A stretch of DNA of 24,034 nucleotides from JAXHLG01 sp964505305 (GTDB lineage Bacteria; Patescibacteriota; Minisyncoccia; Moranbacterales; DUUL01), in the NCBI GenBank assembly GCA_964505305.1, contig CAZDHE010000013.1, forward strand, positions 1 through 24,034, in the 5' to 3' direction. Positions 5,506 through 12,387 of the stretch are shown in pieces. The position numbers were made by a program, and so were the translations under genes. Under the pieces are notes generated by a model. That model made no database searches and was not told the origin of the DNA. It saw only the letters and a list, made by a program, of their open reading frames with translations. The stretch's first letter is position 1. Every line of letters starts with the position of its first letter.

Positions 5506-7857
5506 TTACTCCAAAACCGCTTTCACCCTTCTTACTCCAGCAGAAGAACTTTGTTCTTTTTTAATCTTGAATTTGCCTTCGATTTCTCCCGTATTGGAAA
5601 CGTGAGGTCCTCCGCAAATCTCTTTGGAATAATTTCCGATAGTAAAAACTTTGACTTTGTCTCCATATTTGTCCTCAAAAGCCCCAACGGCTCCGGATTT
5701 TTTGGCTTCTTCCAAGCTCATTTCTTCCTCCCGAACTTCCACTTTTTCAGCAATGGCTTTGTTTACAAAATCCTCAATTTGTTTAACTTGCTCGAGAGTA
5801 AGCTTATCCGGATGAGAAAAATCAAATCTCAGCCTCTCTCCGTTAATGTTGGAGCCTTTTTGTTGAACATGACCACCTAATATTTCTCTCATTCCGGCCA
5901 ACATCAAATGAGCCACTGTGTGTAACTGTTTGGTTTTTTCCTTGGTGTCAGCCAAACCTCCCTTGAACATACCCGCTCCGGCAGTTCTGGAAAGCTCTTG
6001 GTGCTTTTTAAGTTCTTTGAAAAAACCGTCTTTATCGACCACCAAATTTTTTTCCTTGGCCAGCTCTTCCACGATTTCAATCGGAAATCCATAAGTTTGA
6101 TAGAGATCAAAAGCCTCTTCTCCGGTTATTTTGTTGGATAACTCTCCCGGCAAAACAGTTTGGCCTTCCGAAACTTTTTTAATTTCATCCGGTTTTCCTT
6201 GAGCAAACTTTTGCAAAGCTAAAAAGCGGTGAGAAATCTTGTTTTTTTCTTTTCCCATTTCGGCAAAAGTTTGACTGTATCCATCCGGAATAAAAACAGG
6301 GTCAAAACCAAAATCCAACCCGGAGTGCCCCAATCTTTCATCAGTTATTTTTCCATAAACCGCCCCTTCAAAAAAAGCTATCTCCCTTCCGTCGAAATGA
6401 GCTATTACACATTTGGCAACCGCTCTTTTGTTTTTTCCTTTTTTGGCTAAATCCAATAAGCCCTGTGTGCTTAAATAATTAACCAGCCATTTAACCAAGG
6501 CGCCGGGGAAACCGTTCCAAGCTTCCAAGTGCAAAGAGGTGTCTTCTACAATAACGGGCTTTTTAAACCTTTTATAGGCTTCAATAACTTTATACTCGGC
6601 AACTTCTTTGGATTCGATGGCCTGAATCTCCGGAAGTTCGGATTGAATAAAATCAAAATTAACCCCGTCTCCGGACAACTCCTTGTATTCTTTTATTTTA
6701 TTGGGGTTAGTCGAAACCAAAGCCACTTTCACCTTTTTAGAAACAATCTTCTTAAATTGCTTTAACCCTTTTTGTAGAGTATTTCTGAATTTCGCTTCCT
6801 CTTCTTCAATAACTTCCAGAATGCTTGATTTTCCAATTTCCGGATAAAATTCCTCATAAATATCCACCGCCTTTTGGGCTACTTTTAAAGTAAAATCATT
6901 TTCTATGCCGATTTTGTGCCCTTCTTTTACCGCTCTTCTAATCAATCTCCTCAAAACATAACCTCTTTCGCTATTGGAAGGAATGACTCCGTCAGCCGCA
7001 ATAAACACCGAGGCTTTGAGGTGATCGGCAATAATTCTCATAGAATAAAATTCTTCCTCATACGACTTGCCGGAAATCTCTTCAATTTTTTTAATTATCG
7101 GCAAAAAAAGCTCCGTCTTATAATCATCTTTAATGCCGTTAATTACTGCCAGCATTCTCTCCAGCCCCATTCCGGTATCCACGTTTTTAGCCGGAAGATT
7201 ATAAAATTTGCCATCCGCTTTTTTTTCATACTCCATAAAAACATTATTCCAAATCTCTACCCAGCGATCGTCTTCCGGATCAAAAACTCGAGGCAAATCC
7301 GCTTCTTTACCGCTCCAATAAAAGATCTCTGAATCCGGACCGCAAGGCCCTGTTTGACTGGGCGGTCCCCACCAGTTTTCACTTTTGGGAAGTTTGGCAA
7401 TCCTATCCTCAGAAAAACCCAAATCCCTCCAAATTTGGTAAGACTCTTTATCAAAAGGGGCGTCTTCATCTCCGGCAAAAACAGAAACCGCTAATTTTGC
7501 TTTATCCAAGCCCATCCACTGAGGAGAGGTTAAAAATTCATAACTCCATTCCAAGGATTCCTTTTTAAAATAATCTCCCAAAGACCAATTTCCCAACATT
7601 TCAAAAAAAGTATGATGGGTAACGTCTCCCACCTCATCAATATCGATGGTTCTAATGCATTTTTGAGCATCCGCCAGCCGAACGCCTTTGGGATGTTTTT
7701 CTCCCATTAAATACGGAACCAAGGGCTGCATCCCGGAACTGATAAACAAAGAAGTAGGGTCATTCTCCGGCACTAAGCCGAAAGAAGGCAAAATGGAATG
7801 ATTTTTTTCTTCAAAGAAATTTAGGAATTTCTTTCTTAATTCGTTAGCCGTGATCAT
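5506..7857 (-). CDS. alaS: Alanyl-tRNA synthetase with an inserted ITPase (HAM1/RdgB) domain
   Basis: Charges tRNA-Ala with alanine and clears mischarged Ser/Gly. Residues ~1-240 are the class II catalytic core: motif 2 around Arg69 and HHTFFEMLGNWSLGDYF (81-97), motif 3 DTGMGLER (227-234). Residues ~241-372 start the tRNA-recognition domain (VIPSNSERGYVLRR, Asn295 equals E. coli Asn303). Residues ~374-555 are a complete NTP pyrophosphatase domain (see separate entry). The synthetase resumes with AFDLYQTYGFP (582-592) and the editing domain, with HTVAH (His646, His650) and CGGPH (Cys748, His752) metal ligands. The chain stops at AGVRRVKAVLE, straight after editing, so C-Ala is absent. Without the insert the enzyme would be ~600 residues against 875 in E. 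coli. E. coli Asp400, which reads G3:U70, is Gln587 here. The reading frame is unbroken through both junctions. ATG start, A/T-only leader. Confidence 0.95.
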   Translation of the reverse strand: MITANELRKKFLNFFEEKNHSILPSFGLVPENDPTSLFISSGMQPLVPYLMGEKHPKGVRLADAQKCIRTIDIDEVGDVTHHTFFEMLGNWSLGDYFKKESLEWSYEFLTSPQWMGLDKAKLAVSVFAGDEDAPFDKESYQIWRDLGFSEDRIAKLPKSENWWGPPSQTGPCGPDSEIFYWSGKEADLPRVFDPEDDRWVEIWNNVFMEYEKKADGKFYNLPAKNVDTGMGLERMLAVINGIKDDYKTELFLPIIKKIEEISGKSYEEEFYSMRIIADHLKASVFIAADGVIPSNSERGYVLRRLIRRAVKEGHKIGIENDFTLKVAQKAVDIYEEFYPEIGKSSILEVIEEEEAKFRNTLQKGLKQFKKIVSKKVKVALVSTNPNKIKEYKELSGDGVNFDFIQSELPEIQAIESKEVAEYKVIEAYKRFKKPVIVEDTSLHLEAWNGFPGALVKWLVNYLSTQGLLDLAKKGKNKRAVAKCVIAHFDGREIAFFEGAVYGKITDERLGHSGLDFGFDPVFIPDGYSQTFAEMGKEKNKISHRFLALQKFAQGKPDEIKKVSEGQTVLPGELSNKITGEEAFDLYQTYGFPIEIVEELAKEKNLVVDKDGFFKELKKHQELSRTAGAGMFKGGLADTKEKTKQLHTVAHLMLAGMREILGGHVQQKGSNINGERLRFDFSHPDKLTLEQVKQIEDFVNKAIAEKVEVREEEMSLEEAKKSGAVGAFEDKYGDKVKVFTIGNYSKEICGGPHVSNTGEIEGKFKIKKEQSSSAGVRRVKAVLE
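6190..6741 (-). other. ITPA/HAM1 pyrophosphatase domain inside alaS
   Basis: Encodes residues ~373-556 of the AlaRS polypeptide. The family motifs appear in order: STNPNK (382-387, phosphate-binding Asn384/Lys387), LPE (408-410), VEDTS (437-441, catalytic acidic pair), GFPG and KW (449-457), DFGFDPVFIPDGYSQTFAEM (515-534) and SHR (542-544). Enzymes of this family hydrolyse ITP, dITP and XTP to the monophosphate and pyrophosphate. VEDTS, PGxxxKW and PDGYSQTFAEM resemble archaeal/eukaryotic ITPA more than typical bacterial RdgB (which has a DDSGL-type motif). Every expected catalytic residue I can place is present, so activity is likely; this is inferred. Confidence 0.9.
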
Positions 7858-7929
7858 AAACTTTTAAATTTAATTACAATAAATTTATCATAAAAATTAA
7901 TCAGTACTATTTTTATCAAACAACGCTCA

Positions 7930-7959
7930 TTGAAAATGATAAACTGAAAAGAATATAAT
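7930..7959 (+). promoter_or_regulatory. Sigma-70-type promoter
   Basis: TTGAAA at 7930-7935 and a perfect TATAAT at 7954-7959 are separated by 18 bases. Transcription would start near 7966, about 240 bases before the next plus-strand ORF, so it either gives a long leader or an untranslated RNA. Confidence 0.5.
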
Positions 7960-8133
7960 TTCAAGCTTTTGACCTTTTTTGCTTTATGGTTTAAAATAAA
8001 TTAGGATGAGTTAATTTCATACAGCGTATTGAATTAGTTTAGGCGATTTGCCATACAGGCGGATAAAATAAAGGCAAGGCTAAAGCTCCTAAATAATTAA
8101 ACGCCAAAGCAACGCCAATTTCTGAACTTTAAA

Positions 8134-8160
8134 TTTTTACTCTTTGCTTCTTGCCTACCT
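8134..8160 (-). repeat. Heptamer-repeat tract (copy C)
   Basis: Plus-strand 7-mers TTTTTAC, TCTTTGC, TTCTTGC and CTACCTT follow one another without gaps. TTCTTGC is the family consensus. Confidence 0.35.
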
Positions 8161-8162
8161 TT

Positions 8163-8190
8163 TTGACAAACAGACATTTTAAATAATAAT
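8163..8190 (+). promoter_or_regulatory. Sigma-70-type promoter before the 52-residue ORF
   Basis: A perfect TTGACA (8163-8168) is followed after 16 bases by AATAAT (8185-8190, five of six matches). The predicted start point is near 8197, under 10 bases from the ATG at 8206, so the mRNA would be almost leaderless. Confidence 0.55.
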
Positions 8191-8205
8191 GTTTAAATTA
8201 CTCTT

Positions 8206-8364
8206 ATGACCAGAGAAGGAAGCTTTTTTGTAGCGGCTTTACTGTTTTTAATCGCCAATAATCTTCATCTTGTAACTTCCAATGGATTTCTTCCCAGGGC
8301 TCTTGACGTTCTGGCTATGGCTTCGCTGGCCTGGGGATTATTTTTGTTTTTTAAGAAAGGCTAG
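8206..8364 (+). CDS. Small membrane protein, 52 residues
   Basis: An ATG-TAG frame of 52 residues, too short for many gene callers. The product begins MTREGSFFVAALLFLIAN, has a short polar loop with NLHLVTSNGFLPRALD, and ends in a second hydrophobic stretch (LAMASLAWGLFLFF) closed by KKG. This is the pattern of a two-helix membrane protein with a positive C-terminus. A consensus promoter lies immediately upstream, which supports expression. No Shine-Dalgarno is present, in line with the rest of the window. It is divergent from alaS and 207 bases before dnaJ. I recognise no family; candidates such as a toxin-like peptide or a small accessory subunit cannot be distinguished. Confidence 0.55.
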   Translation: MTREGSFFVAALLFLIANNLHLVTSNGFLPRALDVLAMASLAWGLFLFFKKG

Positions 8365-8524
8365 ATTGGCAAATTAGCTTATGAAAATGAGAGCTTTGCT
8401 CTTGCCGATTTTGAATTATGCTGCATTTTTTGCCGTAGAAAAAATAGCAAATAATTTTTGAAAAACTTACATTTTTTGTTCCGGCAAATTTTGATTTTAG
8501 AAAGGTGTTTTTAATCAATCAAAA

Positions 8525-8538
8525 GGACTGCCGAGTCC
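8525..8538. repeat. Perfect short palindrome upstream of dnaJ
   Basis: GGACT-GCCG-AGTCC forms a five-pair hairpin 33 bases before the dnaJ ATG. It does not match the CIRCE element of HrcA. It may be an operator or a leader hairpin. Confidence 0.3.
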
Positions 8539-8571
8539 AAAGTTTTATATTTTAGCAATTAAATTTTCGAT

Positions 8572-9663
8572 ATGGCAGAGAAAGATTATTATGAAATTTT
8601 AGGCGTTTCCAAAGACGCTTCTCAGGAAGAAATTAAAAAGGCCTATAGAAAAATGGCCCATAAATACCACCCCGATAAAAAGGAGGGGGATGAAAAGAAA
8701 TTCAAAGAGGCCAATGAAGCTTATCAAGTGCTTTCCGATCCTCAAAAAAGGAAGCAATATGATCAATTCGGCAGCGCCTTCTCGCAAGCCGGAGCCGGAG
8801 CCGGCCCAGGAGCCGGTGGCCAAGGCGGATTTGGAGGTTTTCAGGGTTTTGACTTTAGCGGATTCAGAAGCGGAGGAGGAGGGTTTGAGGATATTTTTTC
8901 CGAATTTTTTGGCGGCTCGGAAACGGCTCAAGAGCAAAAAGCCGGATCGGACGTGGCGATAGATGTCCAAATAAGTTTTGAAGAAATGGCCAACGGCGTA
9001 GAGAAGGAGGTTGATCTTTACAAAAAAACCACTTGCCAGGCTTGCGAAGGAACGGGTGCTAAGAATAAGAAAACAAAAGAGTGTTCCAAGTGCGGGGGAA
9101 GCGGTAAAATCAAAAAATCCAGGCAAACCTTTTTCGGAACATTTTCTCAAATCGAGATATGCGATAGGTGCAAAGGAAAAGGCAGAGAGCCGGAAGAAAA
9201 CTGTCCGGAATGCGGAGGAGACGGAGTGGTTAGAGATTACCAAAAAACCAAAATCAACATTCCGGCCGGAATAGAAGACGGCCAAACACTTAGAGTTTCC
9301 GGAATGGGGGAAGCCTCCGAATTTGGTGGGCCGGCAGGAGATCTTTATGTCCGAATTCATGTCAAGGAGCATTCTCTTTTTACCAGGAGAGATGGAGATA
9401 TCTTCTCTAAAGAAAAAATTAACTTCTCCCAAGCTGTATTGGGAGACAAAATAGAAACCAAAACCATCGACGGAAAAGTAAAACTCAAAATTCCGGCCGG
9501 AATTCAATCGGGAGATTTTCTTAAAATAAAAGGCAAGGGCATCAGAAGATTTGGAAGCATTAGCAGAGGAGATCATTTTGTAGAAATTAAAGTAGAGGTT
9601 CCCTCCAAGCTTTCCAGAAGCCAAAAAAAATTAATAGAAGATTTGCAAAGAGAAGGTCTATAA
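8572..9663 (+). CDS. dnaJ: Chaperone DnaJ (Hsp40)
   Basis: Co-chaperone that binds unfolded proteins and stimulates the DnaK ATPase. The J domain (residues ~4-68) has the essential HPD at 33-35. A Gly/Phe-rich linker runs from ~70 to 118. The zinc domain has all four CxxCxGxG repeats starting at Cys155, Cys171, Cys197 and Cys211, giving two zinc sites. The C-terminal substrate-binding domains follow (INIPAGIEDGQTLRVSGMGEA, then VKLKIPAGIQSGDFLKIKGKG, split by the usual linker). At 363 residues it is a full type I DnaJ, slightly short of E. coli's 376. DnaK and GrpE are not in the window. The ATG has no Shine-Dalgarno. The CapA-like gene starts 39 bases after its stop and may be cotranscribed. 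Confidence 0.96.
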   Translation: MAEKDYYEILGVSKDASQEEIKKAYRKMAHKYHPDKKEGDEKKFKEANEAYQVLSDPQKRKQYDQFGSAFSQAGAGAGPGAGGQGGFGGFQGFDFSGFRSGGGGFEDIFSEFFGGSETAQEQKAGSDVAIDVQISFEEMANGVEKEVDLYKKTTCQACEGTGAKNKKTKECSKCGGSGKIKKSRQTFFGTFSQIEICDRCKGKGREPEENCPECGGDGVVRDYQKTKINIPAGIEDGQTLRVSGMGEASEFGGPAGDLYVRIHVKEHSLFTRRDGDIFSKEKINFSQAVLGDKIETKTIDGKVKLKIPAGIQSGDFLKIKGKGIRRFGSISRGDHFVEIKVEVPSKLSRSQKKLIEDLQREGL

Positions 9664-9702
9664 AAACAGTTTCACTTTGCAATTAAAAAATAATTTGCTA
9701 AT

Positions 9703-10695
9703 TTGCGGCCTACCTATAAAAATTCATTATTTTTAGTTGCTTTAACCGCTTTAATTGGGGGAATTTTAATTGTTTTTTCGATTATCTCTTTTAAAACAAA
9801 AGAAACAGAAAAAGCTCCCGATTATTCAGCTACTTTGAAGCCAGAGAGAAAAACAATAGAAAAAGAAGAGGATGTCTCTTTGATTTTTCTCGGAGATTTG
9901 ATGACGGATCGCTATATCAGAACAGTATTGAAGAAAAACGGAGATGAATTTTTGCTTGAAAACCGGCTCTCTGAGAAACTTCAAAACGCCGACGGCGTAG
10001 TTGCTAATTTAGAAGGCCCCATAACGTCCCTCCCATCCAAAAGCGTCGGAACGGAAGCAGGCTCTCCGGAAAATTACTCTTTCACTATGCCCGAGAAAGA
10101 AACCCTTGCTTTTCTTGAAAAACAAAACATCCAAACAGTAAATTTGGGGAATAATCATATTCTAAATTTTGGCAAAGAAGGCTTGGAAAAAACCAAAAGG
10201 AGTCTTGATAATCACCAAATTAATTACTTCGGAGATCCGGAAAAAAAAGATAATTATTTAATAGAATCTTTCAATGGCCTGCGTATTGCCTTTGTCAATT
10301 ACAATCAATTCTCGGAAAACGCCAAGGCTCGCGCCGGCAAAAGCATAGAGAAGTCTCAAGAAGAAGCCGACTTTTCTATACTTTATGCTCACTGGGGAGA
10401 TGAATATTCAACTGTTTCCGGTCCTGATCAGCAAAGCCTATCCCGTTACTTTATTAAAAAAGGGGCGGATTTGATTGTCGGATCACATCCTCACGTTGTT
10501 CAAGAATCCGATATTTATCAAGGAGTTGAAATTTATTATTCTTTGGGAAATTTCATTTTTGACCAATATTTCTCCCCGGAAACCCGGAAAGGATTATTGT
10601 TAGAAGCAAAAATACAAAAAAATGGAGAAATAAGCTTAAAAGAAACAAACATAAAACTTGAGCCTTCCGGTCAAACAGCTTTATCCAAAGACTAA
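9703..10695 (+). CDS. CapA-family metallophosphatase-like protein
   Basis: A member of the CapA/PgsA (PGA_cap) family, related to calcineurin-like phosphoesterases; founding members help make or anchor poly-gamma-glutamate capsule, but many are of unknown role. Residues ~8-30 form one N-terminal hydrophobic helix, so the rest should lie outside the cell. Metal-site motifs are all visible: GDLMTDR (64-70), NLEGPIT (102-108), GNNHILNFG (149-157), HWGDEY (230-235), GSHPHVVQ (260-267) and SLGNFIFDQ (280-288). TTG at 9703 is the first possible start after an in-frame stop; no ATG fits. No capBCE partners are nearby, so polyglutamate synthesis is not supported by context. It follows dnaJ closely on the same strand. 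Confidence 0.88.
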   Translation: MRPTYKNSLFLVALTALIGGILIVFSIISFKTKETEKAPDYSATLKPERKTIEKEEDVSLIFLGDLMTDRYIRTVLKKNGDEFLLENRLSEKLQNADGVVANLEGPITSLPSKSVGTEAGSPENYSFTMPEKETLAFLEKQNIQTVNLGNNHILNFGKEGLEKTKRSLDNHQINYFGDPEKKDNYLIESFNGLRIAFVNYNQFSENAKARAGKSIEKSQEEADFSILYAHWGDEYSTVSGPDQQSLSRYFIKKGADLIVGSHPHVVQESDIYQGVEIYYSLGNFIFDQYFSPETRKGLLLEAKIQKNGEISLKETNIKLEPSGQTALSKD

Positions 10696-10752
10696 AAAAG
10701 ACCAGTGTTTGAAAACTCGGTTTCTTGGATCATTCAAAAACAAGGTTTTATT

Positions 10753-10782
10753 TTGAGTAAACATTTTTTATGTTAGAATAAT
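10753..10782 (+). promoter_or_regulatory. Possible promoter before the GNAT gene
   Basis: TTGAGT (10753-10758) is followed by TAGAAT (10774-10779, 15-base spacing) or AATAAT (10777-10782, 18-base spacing). Transcription would start ~125 bases before the GNAT ATG. Confidence 0.3.
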
Positions 10783-10917
10783 TAAGCACTGCCAATCCTA
10801 AACTTTTAGGGTTTATTGTTCCGCCAGTAAGTCCCCACTAAGTTTAATCACAACAAGCAAACTCTCATAGGTTTTAATTAAACAAAAATAGATAGATGTA
10901 ATAATTAATCATAGTTA

Positions 10918-11250
10918 ATGCACTGGAAAAAGGAAGAGATCTCCGTCTCCGGAATAAGAATATCAATTAATGATAAAGAAGGCGTGGAAGTAGGACGAGC
11001 CTTTTTGTATATCATGAAAAATGATTTGCATCAACGGCCATTTGGATTTATGGAAGATGTTTATGTCAAAAAAAACGCGCGAGGAAAAGGCATAGGGAAA
11101 AAGCTAATTCAAAAAGTTATTAAAACCGCCCAGGAAAAGAATTGCTACAAACTGGTTGCCACCAGCCGGCACAGCAGAGAAAAGGTTCATTTTATGTATG
11201 AAAAATTTGGATTTTATGACCAAGGAGTGGAATTTCGAATGAATTTTTGA
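10918..11250 (+). CDS. GNAT-family N-acetyltransferase
   Basis: A single-domain acetyltransferase of 110 residues that would move the acetyl group of acetyl-CoA to an amine. The core GNAT elements are present: strand 4 MEDVYVKKNARGKGIGKKLI (45-64), with the CoA-pyrophosphate loop RGKGIG at 55-60, then helix 3, a strand KLVATS (78-83) and the final motif VHFMYEKFGFY (90-100). The N-terminal strands are short, so the enzyme is smaller than the usual ~145 residues but not clearly truncated; the ATG is preceded by an in-frame A/T-rich leader. The substrate is not evident. It stands alone between CapA and the antiporter, more than 100 bases from each. It stops with TGA. Confidence 0.88.
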   Translation: MHWKKEEISVSGIRISINDKEGVEVGRAFLYIMKNDLHQRPFGFMEDVYVKKNARGKGIGKKLIQKVIKTAQEKNCYKLVATSRHSREKVHFMYEKFGFYDQGVEFRMNF

Positions 11251-11375
11251 AGCTTTGTAGAAGTTGCTCTAATTAAAATAGCAAATCCCTCCAATCTCAA
11301 AATAAACTTTGAGAAAATGGTTTTTTTCTTATTACTCATATAAAATCATACTCAGTAAAAATTAACAAAACAAAA

Positions 11376-12377
11376 TTGGACAGTCTGTTTTTTACCATAA
11401 CCTTTATTTTGGCTTTATCCGGATTTTTTAATTTTTTATACAAAAAAACCGGGATTTCTTCGGTAGTTTATCTAATTATAGCCGGCTTAATAATAGGACT
11501 GCCCGGAATTCAAGAATTTATTATTGGAGAGAATTTGAAAGAAATTGACCTATTAGGTTATTTTGCTCTGCCGGCTCTAATGTTTCTTGCAGGGTTGGAA
11601 AGTTCCTGGAGAGAACTTTATGAAGAGAAAAAAGACGCTTTAGCTATTGCCATTACAGCTACTTTATTTCCCTTTTTTATAGGTTTTTGCGTTTTTACGC
11701 TACTCGGGTTTGAGCCTCTTACTTCAGCCATTATGGGAATTTCAATGAGCATTGCCGCCGAAGCCACCAAGGCCCGGGTTCTAATTGAATTAAAAAAATT
11801 AAAAACCCGAGTGGGAGCAGCCTTGATGGGTGCCGGAATTATTGATGACTTGATAGGTTTAACTATTTTTTTATTAATAACTTTTTGGCTTGGAAACTTG
11901 GAATTAAAAGAAAACTCCCTCCTAATAACCGCTGTTCTTGCTTTCTTGGCAGGGTTAATCTTCCACAAAATATGGGGGAGAGATAAAAAATTTATCCGGC
12001 GAACAGAAGCTTTTCTGCTGTATTTTCTTGCTCCCTTTTTCTTTATTTCTATGGGACTTAATCTTGAAATCTCTTCCCTGATTCTTAATCCCTATTTACT
12101 TGCTTTAATAATCATTTTAGCGCCCTCGGCCACTATAGCCGGCACTATGATGGCTAAATTTTTCACCAACCTGAGCTGGAAACAACTATATTTAATCGGA
12201 TGGGGAATGAATAGCCGAGGAGCCATAGGATTAGCCTTGGCTTTTGTAGCTTTCAAAGAAGAATTTATAACCAAAGAGCTTTATTCCAGTTTGGTAATAA
12301 TGGCTATTCCAACCACAATCGTATTTCCTTTTATTCTTAAAAAAACCATAGCAAGAAACCCTAAAATAATGAATTAA
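11376..12377 (+). CDS. CPA2-type cation/proton antiporter
   Basis: Membrane protein of the monovalent cation:proton antiporter-2 family (Kef/NapA/NhaS-like), exchanging Na+ or K+ for protons to control internal pH and ion content. About 10-12 hydrophobic helices fill the sequence. The ion-binding pair is in GAGIIDDLIG, Asp157 and Asp158; a DD pair is usual in electrogenic Na+/H+ members. Other family features are YLIIAGLIIG (32-41), FLAGLE (70-75), FFFISMGLNLE (221-231) and a RGAIGLALA loop (281-289). The 333 residues cover the transport domain; there is no TrkA-N/RCK regulatory domain. The start is TTG at 11376. The lytic transglycosylase gene begins 10 bases after its stop, so the two are probably one operon. 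Confidence 0.9.
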   Translation: MDSLFFTITFILALSGFFNFLYKKTGISSVVYLIIAGLIIGLPGIQEFIIGENLKEIDLLGYFALPALMFLAGLESSWRELYEEKKDALAIAITATLFPFFIGFCVFTLLGFEPLTSAIMGISMSIAAEATKARVLIELKKLKTRVGAALMGAGIIDDLIGLTIFLLITFWLGNLELKENSLLITAVLAFLAGLIFHKIWGRDKKFIRRTEAFLLYFLAPFFFISMGLNLEISSLILNPYLLALIIILAPSATIAGTMMAKFFTNLSWKQLYLIGWGMNSRGAIGLALAFVAFKEEFITKELYSSLVIMAIPTTIVFPFILKKTIARNPKIMN

Positions 12378-12387
12378 ATTAAACAAA

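Larger units (their letters stand above)
7858..8205. other. Divergent intergenic region alaS / small membrane gene
   Basis: 348 bases without a convincing gene. It holds a good plus-strand promoter at 7930-7959, a second at 8163-8190 just before the small ORF, and a heptamer-repeat tract at 8134-8160. An open stretch of about 27 codons on the minus strand (near 8039-8128) has coding-like composition but no good start. The alaS promoter must lie near 7860-7930; no clear -35/-10 pair was found for it. Confidence 0.5.

Noticed and set aside
8039..8128. Minus-strand open stretch of about 27 codons (GVALAFNYLGALALPLFYPP) between alaS and the small ORF.
   Set aside because: Preceded by an in-frame stop with no ATG; looks like a hydrophobic gene remnant but is too short to call a pseudogene.
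8599..9624. A 341-codon minus-strand frame opposite dnaJ.
   Set aside because: dnaJ is unambiguous on the plus strand; the antisense product is Ser/Phe-rich with no motifs.
2015..11250. Use of a recoded TGA (glycine) as in Gracilibacteria/SR1.
   Set aside because: The DUF167 and GNAT genes end in TGA at the expected family length and no in-frame TGA interrupts any recognised gene.
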